NCBI GenBank assembly: GCA_037718865.1
Contig: JBBJMP010000001.1
Coordinates: 496,001 to 560,000 of the forward strand
DNA: 64,000 bases
DNA from: JADCRZ01 sp037718865
Lineage (GTDB): Bacteria > Bacteroidota > Bacteroidia > Chitinophagales > Chitinophagaceae
Reading direction: 5' to 3'
Below, piece by piece: positions 59,947 to 64,000 of the stretch. Positions within the stretch are counted from its first letter, which is position 1; every line of letters begins with the position of its first letter. A program made the position numbers and the translations under genes. Below the pieces are notes generated by a model, which was not told where the DNA came from, made no database searches, and saw nothing but the letters and a program-made list of their open reading frames with translations.

Positions 59947-60537
59947 ATGCACAGGATTGCGATATTTGCTTCGGGCGCCGGAAGTAATGCCCAACAAATC
60001 ATTAACCATTTCAGGGACCACCCCACCATTAGCGTCAGCCTGATCGTTTGTAATAAGCCGGGGGCAGGAGTTTTACATATTGCGGCGAGGGAAAATGTTA
60101 CCACTCTGCTGCTCGAAAAAGAACGGTTTTTCCGGGGTGATGGTTATGTGGACGCATTAAAGGGAATGGGGATCAGCTTTATTGTCTTAGCCGGCTTCCT
60201 CTGGAAGATACCTTCTTTGCTGATACGAGCTTATACGAATAAGATCATTAATATTCATCCTGCGCTTTTACCGGGGTACGGAGGCAAAGGCATGTATGGA
60301 GATGCTGTTCATAAAGCAGTACTAACGGCCCACGAAACGCACAGCGGCATAACCATTCATTATGTTGACAACGAATACGACCATGGAAATATCATTTTCC
60401 AGGCCAGTTGTTCTGTAGACGACCAGGATACCCCTGAAACGCTTGCCACAAAGGTTCACCGGCTGGAGCATGAAAATTATCCGAGGGTTATTGAGGAAGT
60501 AATGTGCGGATGTGCGGATGTGCGGATGTGCGAATAA
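59947..60537 (+). CDS. purN: Phosphoribosylglycinamide formyltransferase PurN
   Basis: A 196-residue GART that transfers a formyl group from 10-formyl-THF to GAR in purine synthesis. The motif IINIHPALLPGYGGKGMYG holds the catalytic Asn and His, and HYVDNEYDHGNII the Asp. ATG 59947 is preferred over GTG 59941. The last ten residues (MCGCADVRMCE) are translated from the 8-bp tandem repeat at 60500-60532, so the true C-terminus was probably altered by its spread. Confidence 0.9.
   Translation: MHRIAIFASGAGSNAQQIINHFRDHPTISVSLIVCNKPGAGVLHIAARENVTTLLLEKERFFRGDGYVDALKGMGISFIVLAGFLWKIPSLLIRAYTNKIINIHPALLPGYGGKGMYGDAVHKAVLTAHETHSGITIHYVDNEYDHGNIIFQASCSVDDQDTPETLATKVHRLEHENYPRVIEEVMCGCADVRMCE
60500..60532. 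repeat. TGTGCGGA 8-bp tandem repeat at the 3' end of purN
   Basis: About 3.75 units of TGTGCGGA run through the end of the purN reading frame. TAATGTGCGGATGTGC (60500-60515) is the same 16-mer found at the end of the trans-sulfuration gene (12833-12818, minus strand). Confidence 0.8.
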
Positions 60538-60540
60538 TGA

Positions 60541-60625
60541 AGCAATCACTCCTATCTTACATTTAACATCTCCCATCTCACATTTTACCTCTTACACCTT
60601 ACATTTGCACATTTGCATATTTGAA
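60541..60625 (+). repeat. Low-complexity CTTACATTT/CACATTTGC stretch before the carboxypeptidase-like gene
   Basis: A pyrimidine-rich leader with repeated TTACATTT, CTCACATTT and CACATTTGCATA units; it ends directly before ATG 60628. The last part (CATTTGCACATTTGC) recalls the repeat unit TTTGCACA at 12811-12820. Confidence 0.5.
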
Positions 60626-60627
60626 TT

Positions 60628-61377
60628 ATGCCCGAATTCAGCCGGTTAAGATTATCACTGATTATCACTTGTCTTTTTCTGGCAGGGGAGCAATCATTTT
60701 GCCAGTATACTATCAAAGGATCAGTGTACGACATGTCGGGCAAAAGGCCACTGGAAGGAGTAAGTGTAATGAGCACTTCAGGGAAGGGAACGACTACAAA
60801 TATGTTGGGTAATTATGCTATCACCGTTTATGCAAACGATTCCATTTATTTCTCCTATTTGACCAAACCTACCGCAAAATTTCCAGTAAGCACTATTTCC
60901 GCTTTAAACAATTTCGATATTTCCCTGCATGTTCCGTCTAACATTCTACCAGAGGTACAGGTTATGGCTCCAAGCTATAAATTTGATTCCTTGCAGAACC
61001 GCAATGATTATGCGAAGATCTTTAACTTTAAAAAGCCAGGATTAGGGATTACTTCAACACCTCCCGGGTCAGCGGGAGTCGGTGTCGGGCTTGACCTTGA
61101 TGAGCTGATTAACGTTTTCCGGTTTAAAAGAACGAAAAGCATGTTAGGCTTTCAGCGGAGGCTTATCCAGGAGGAGCAGGATAAGTATATCGATCACCGT
61201 TTTAATAAAACCATCGTGCGTAAAATAACACTACTTAAAGGTGAAGACCTGGATAAATTCATGAAGCTGTTCAGGCCAACCTATGAGTTTACCCAGCTAA
61301 GCAATGATTACGAGTTTTATGATTATATTAAACAGTCGTTCTTACAATACAGGGCCGTGTTTAAGGTAAATACCTGA
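60628..61377 (+). CDS. Exported protein with carboxypeptidase-like regulatory domain
   Basis: A 249-residue protein: signal peptide RLSLIITCLFLAGEQSFCQ, then one beta-sandwich domain (YTIKGSVYDMSGKRPLEGVSVMSTSGKGTTTNMLGNYAITVYANDSIYFSYL) of the carboxypeptidase regulatory/CarboxypepD_reg family found in the N-terminal part of many Bacteroidota surface proteins. The rest (residues 95-249) is unknown, mixed alpha/beta and moderately charged. It probably is periplasmic or outer membrane-associated; no barrel is seen. ATG 60628. Confidence 0.75.
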   Translation: MPEFSRLRLSLIITCLFLAGEQSFCQYTIKGSVYDMSGKRPLEGVSVMSTSGKGTTTNMLGNYAITVYANDSIYFSYLTKPTAKFPVSTISALNNFDISLHVPSNILPEVQVMAPSYKFDSLQNRNDYAKIFNFKKPGLGITSTPPGSAGVGVGLDLDELINVFRFKRTKSMLGFQRRLIQEEQDKYIDHRFNKTIVRKITLLKGEDLDKFMKLFRPTYEFTQLSNDYEFYDYIKQSFLQYRAVFKVNT

Positions 61378-61409
61378 GGGTAAATAACAGCCGGTGAGCC
61401 AAAGGGCCT

Positions 61410-61415
61410 GTTTTT
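61410..61415. repeat. Target site duplication, left copy
   Basis: GTTTTT directly precedes the left terminal inverted repeat; the same hexamer follows the right one at 62675-62680. This marks the insertion as recent. Confidence 0.7.
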
Positions 61416-61437
61416 AGGGTGCATTTAAAATTGTCGC
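61416..61437. repeat. Left terminal inverted repeat of the IS
   Basis: Begins AGGGTGCATTTAAAATTGTC and is exactly complementary to 62653-62674 over 22 bp. Confidence 0.88.
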
Positions 61438-61479
61438 ATAAAAAAATGGCTAAATTTGGCAAACCAAATCTACCAACCC

Positions 61480-61689
61480 ATGACGGAAGCCAATTTCATT
61501 GCCTTAGCGCAAAAGCGGTATGCAGAATTACAAGCCTTAAATAAAATTGATAATTTTTACGACTACGAAAAAGAGTTTGAGAAAATATGGCGGGACCTGG
61601 GCAGGTCAGTCTTGGAAGCAAATATAAGTGACGTACCGGCCGACAGGCGTAAAAAAAAACACTCACCAAATTTGGGAAAGTCAGTATAA
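61480..61689 (+). CDS. IS transposase, upstream frame (OrfA)
   Basis: The first reading frame of the insertion sequence: about 69 residues from ATG 61480 (MTEANFIALAQKRYAELQALNK) to TAA 61687-61689. It ends with DRRKKKHSPNLGKSV past the A9 run. A longer start at TTG 61456 is less likely. A -1 shift on the run would replace the last eleven residues by TLTKFGKVSINKTHSFSNGANGF and so on and continue into the main transposase frame. OrfA alone is probably non-functional in transposition. Confidence 0.7.
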   Translation: MTEANFIALAQKRYAELQALNKIDNFYDYEKEFEKIWRDLGRSVLEANISDVPADRRKKKHSPNLGKSV

Positions 61690-62645
61690 ATAAAACCCAT
61701 AGTTTTAGTAATGGTGCGAATGGTTTTCAAATAAGTCCTCATTTGCAGGAACTATTGGTGTATGCTGGCCAGATGGATTGTTATCAAAGATGCAATGAGG
61801 TGCTGGAAAAATTTATAGATATACAAGTGAGTACCTCCCAGGTTTATCTGGTAACAGATTGCTACGGCAAGTTAGCTGAAAAGGAAGTAAATGTTTGCCG
61901 GTCGTTAGAACCGGTAAAGAAAGGCGAAGTGTTGTATGTGGAAGCAGACGGCTCTATGCTGTTAACCCGGGATGAAGGTTGGAAGGAAGTAAAAGTGGGC
62001 AGGATGTTTACGAGCGACTCTTGCATTGACCCTAACGGGAACTCAAGCTGGATAAGGCATTCACAATACGTAGCCCACCTGGGAAACCATAAGGATTTTA
62101 CCAGCCATATGGATACGTTAATAGAGTCGTATGGCAGATTGGGGAAGCGATTGGTATTTATTGCTGATGGGGGAACATGGATAAAAAACTGGATAGAAGA
62201 TGCCTATCCGCTAGCCGTATCCATACTGGACTATTATCATGTTTGTGAACACCTGCATCAATTTGCCAATACTATTTTTACTGATGAAGCGAAGCTGAAA
62301 AAATGGACAGAAAAACAAAAAGAACTGTTATTACAAAGTAAAGTGACAGCGGTTATCAAAAACATAAAACGAAAAGATAGTGAAAGCCGGGACGCACTAT
62401 CACTGATTAATTATTATACCAGCAATGCTTATAGAATGGATTACCAATGCTATAAAAATACAGGTGCCGGTATAATAGGGTCGGGTGCAATAGAATCAGC
62501 ACACAGAACAGTAGTGCAAAAGCGGATGAAACAATCGGGGCAAAGATGGACTAACAACGGCGCTCAAAATATGCTAAATCTAAGAGTGTTATCAATGAAT
62601 AAACAGTGGGGGAAAGTAGTAGAATTGATTAAAGAGGCCGCTTAA
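61480..62645 (+). CDS. IS transposase, OrfAB fusion by probable -1 frameshift
   Basis: About 388 residues if the ribosome slips back one base on A9 (61651-61659). The downstream frame then reads KKKTLTKFGKVSINK, QISPHLQELLVYAGQMDCYQ and the catalytic half, opening at 61743 without ATG. Catalytic-type stretches: VEADGSMLLTRDEGWKEVKVGRMF, FIADGGTWIKNWI, ILDYYHVCEHLHQFA and GSGAIESAHRTVVQ (E). These are the D, D, E positions of the DDE transposase by family order. Stop at 62643-62645, 8 bp before the right inverted repeat. Confidence 0.75.
61651..61659 (+). other. A9 slippery run for -1 frameshift in the IS
   Basis: Nine A residues in the codons CGT AAA AAA AAA CAC. A -1 shift here joins the two transposase frames and keeps family homology on both sides; several ISKra4 subgroups use this mechanism. 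Confidence 0.65.
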
Positions 62646-62652
62646 ACGGATA

Positions 62653-62674
62653 GCGACAATTTTAAATGCACCCT
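62653..62674. repeat. Right terminal inverted repeat of the IS
   Basis: Reverse complement of 61416-61437 over 22 bp; followed by the duplicated GTTTTT (62675-62680). Confidence 0.88.
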
Positions 62675-62723
62675 GTTTTTATCCCTCTATTTTATAGTAC
62701 CTTACCAGGATAATTTGACTGTA

Positions 62724-64000
62724 ATGAAAGACGTTTTAATTCTTGCCAGCTTTTTTATTTTATCGTTCTCTGATTCGGTAGCGCAAAACAGCGTTAAGAG
62801 CACCGGAGTGATTAAAGAGGCCTTGCCCGAATCGGCAGGAGTATCTTCAGAACGTTTAAAACGAATTGACCAGGTGATACAGCAGTACATCGACAGTAAC
62901 TGGGTGAACGGAGCTGTGGTTATTTTTTTAAGAAACGGAAGTTTGATTTACCATAAGGCCCTCGGTCAGGATGATATCAGCCAGAAAGTACCGTTAAAAA
63001 AAGATGCCATTTTTCGTATTGCGTCTCAAACCAAGGCCATTACCAGCCTGGCCGCTATGATATTGTATGAGGAAGGGAAATTCCTGCTGGATGACCCGGT
63101 AAGTAAATATCTGCCCGAATACAAATCTTTGCGTGTGCTGGAAAAGTTTAATGAAACTGATTCCGGTTACACAACCGTTCCTGCTAAAAGGCAGATCACC
63201 ATTCGTGACCTGCTCACACATACTTCCGGGATCGATTATCCTTCAATAGGCAGCAAAGCTATGAGAGCCATTTATGCAAAGGCGGATGTCCCAAGTGGCA
63301 TTGGCATTCTCAACCGTTTGCTCGCAACTGAAATGAAAAAGCTGGCTGCATTACCGTTAGCACATCAACCCGGTGAAAAATTTACCTATGGTTTAAATAC
63401 AGACCTTCTTGGTTACCTGGTAGAAATCTGGAGCGGCACTTCACTGGATAAATTTCTGGAACAAAGGATTTTTGAGCCGCTGGGAATGAAAGACACCTAT
63501 TTTAATATTCCCAAAGAAAAACAGCATCGGCTGGCCACTCTATATACTGAAGATTCCCTGCATCACTTACAGAAAAGCCCTGAGCGGCAGAGAGGCCTGT
63601 ATGCTGATTATCCAAACAGGAACAGTACATACTTTTCAGGTGGGGCCGGACTATCATCGACTGCTTACGACTATGCCATTTTTCTTCAGATGATGCTCAA
63701 CGGCGGCCGGTACAATGGCATACAGATCATCAGTCGGGCCACGGCACGCATGATGACGATGAACCAGGTGGGCGACCTGAATATGGGAACCAATAAATTC
63801 GGGTTAGGCTTCGAAATAAACACGTTGAAAGGAAGCGCCCAGTTTCCCATGTCTGAAGGTTCATTTTCGTGGGGTGGCTATTTCAGCACTACCTATTGGG
63901 CAGATCCGACTGAAAAAATTGTCGGACAGATCATGACGCAGGTAACGCCCAACAGTCATGGCGAGCTTGCCAATAAATTCAAAGTACTGATCTACCAGTC
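62724..64000 (+). CDS. Serine hydrolase of the beta-lactamase class C/DD-peptidase family, partial
   Basis: At least 425 residues, running off the window edge. Signal-like MKDVLILASFFILSFSDSVAQ at the start, then the catalytic SxxK in FRIASQTKAITSLAAMILYEEGKF, and YGLNTDLLGYLVE (position of the YxN motif), followed by WADPTEKIVGQI. The family includes D-aminopeptidases, esterases and PBP4-like enzymes; no substrate can be given. ATG 62724 has an IS end 50 bp upstream, so its expression may have been altered. No frame break in the part seen. Confidence 0.85.
   Translation, partial: MKDVLILASFFILSFSDSVAQNSVKSTGVIKEALPESAGVSSERLKRIDQVIQQYIDSNWVNGAVVIFLRNGSLIYHKALGQDDISQKVPLKKDAIFRIASQTKAITSLAAMILYEEGKFLLDDPVSKYLPEYKSLRVLEKFNETDSGYTTVPAKRQITIRDLLTHTSGIDYPSIGSKAMRAIYAKADVPSGIGILNRLLATEMKKLAALPLAHQPGEKFTYGLNTDLLGYLVEIWSGTSLDKFLEQRIFEPLGMKDTYFNIPKEKQHRLATLYTEDSLHHLQKSPERQRGLYADYPNRNSTYFSGGAGLSSTAYDYAIFLQMMLNGGRYNGIQIISRATARMMTMNQVGDLNMGTNKFGLGFEINTLKGSAQFPMSEGSFSWGGYFSTTYWADPTEKIVGQIMTQVTPNSHGELANKFKVLIYQ

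Larger units (their letters stand above)
61416..62674 (+). mobile_element. ISKra4-type insertion sequence, complete
   Basis: A 1259-bp element bounded by 22-bp perfect inverted repeats (61416-61437 and 62653-62674, beginning AGGGTGCATTTAAAATTGTC). A 6-bp duplication (GTTTTT) flanks it. It codes for a transposase in two frames joined by a probable -1 shift on an A9 run. The transposase is similar to the ISKra4 family (EADGSMLL, FIADGGTWI and ESAHRTVVQKRMKQSGQRW parts). It inserted between the carboxypeptidase-like gene and the serine hydrolase gene, 50 bp upstream of the latter's ATG, and appears intact and possibly active. Confidence 0.88.

Overview
The window is chromosomal DNA of a Bacteroidota bacterium, most likely of the Chitinophagaceae or a close relative. 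The evidence is a gliding-motility gldC gene, an alternative complex III plus aa3-type oxidase operon, tandem OmpH/Skp genes behind bamA, DUF4290, DUF6089 and DUF5522 proteins typical of this phylum, and several promoters of the Bacteroidota type (TTG about 19-22 nt before TAnnTTTG). No tRNA or rRNA gene, CRISPR array, phage or defence island was seen.

Region by region. 1-3.3 kb: the start of a GT25 glycosyltransferase on the minus strand, then a plus-strand run of two GT2 glycosyltransferases and a MeaB-type GTPase. 3.3-4.4 kb: two unrecognised membrane proteins. 4.4-9.8 kb: a phenylacetate catabolism block on the minus strand (TetR regulator and paaE, then paaA-B-C-D-G), with two palindromes that look like the operators of the TetR protein. 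9.9-20.9 kb: housekeeping and accessory genes (PfkB kinase, fatty acid hydroxylase, TIGR02757, trans-sulfuration enzyme, asparagine synthetase, DUF2911, ACP phosphodiesterase, a deoxyhypusine synthase homologue, M28 peptidase), plus a decayed HicB remnant and a tiny ORF with its own terminator. 20.9-26.1 kb: tatC, a CNNM/CBS membrane protein, gmk, murA and a DUF4290 gene. 26.4-39.3 kb: a long plus-strand series (GT4 glycosyltransferase, gldC, yqeY, cvpA, alpha/beta hydrolase, CBS protein, POTRA outer-membrane protein, nadK, DUF6089, uppS, bamA, two skp genes), in large part envelope biogenesis. 39.4-43.1 kb: murI, rpmH, rnpA, yidD, trmB, a DUF5522 gene and an alkyltransferase-like gene.

43.3-59.3 kb is a 16-kb minus-strand respiratory locus: actA-B-C-D-E-F (alternative complex III), ctaC, ctaD, ctaB, two subunit III genes and subunit IV, a terminator, then sco and DUF420 assembly genes. 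Together these encode a menaquinol-to-oxygen electron path: ActB/C/F take electrons from quinol, ActA/E haems pass them on, and the CuA/haem-copper oxidase reduces oxygen; ctaB and sco supply haem and copper. 59.6-64 kb: a DUF6787 gene, purN, a secreted carboxypeptidase-like-domain protein, a complete ISKra4-type insertion sequence with target duplication and a probable -1 frameshift, and the start of a serine hydrolase.

The points most worth a second look are: a MurA with Asp in place of the fosfomycin-target Cys; an rnpA with no ATG/GTG/TTG start behind a terminator; the tiny basic ORF ahead of the deoxyhypusine synthase homologue; the paa operators; a DHS homologue in a bacterium; the hexahaem ActA; the Cys-less alkyltransferase-like protein; and four families of intergenic repeats, of which two recur at distant loci.
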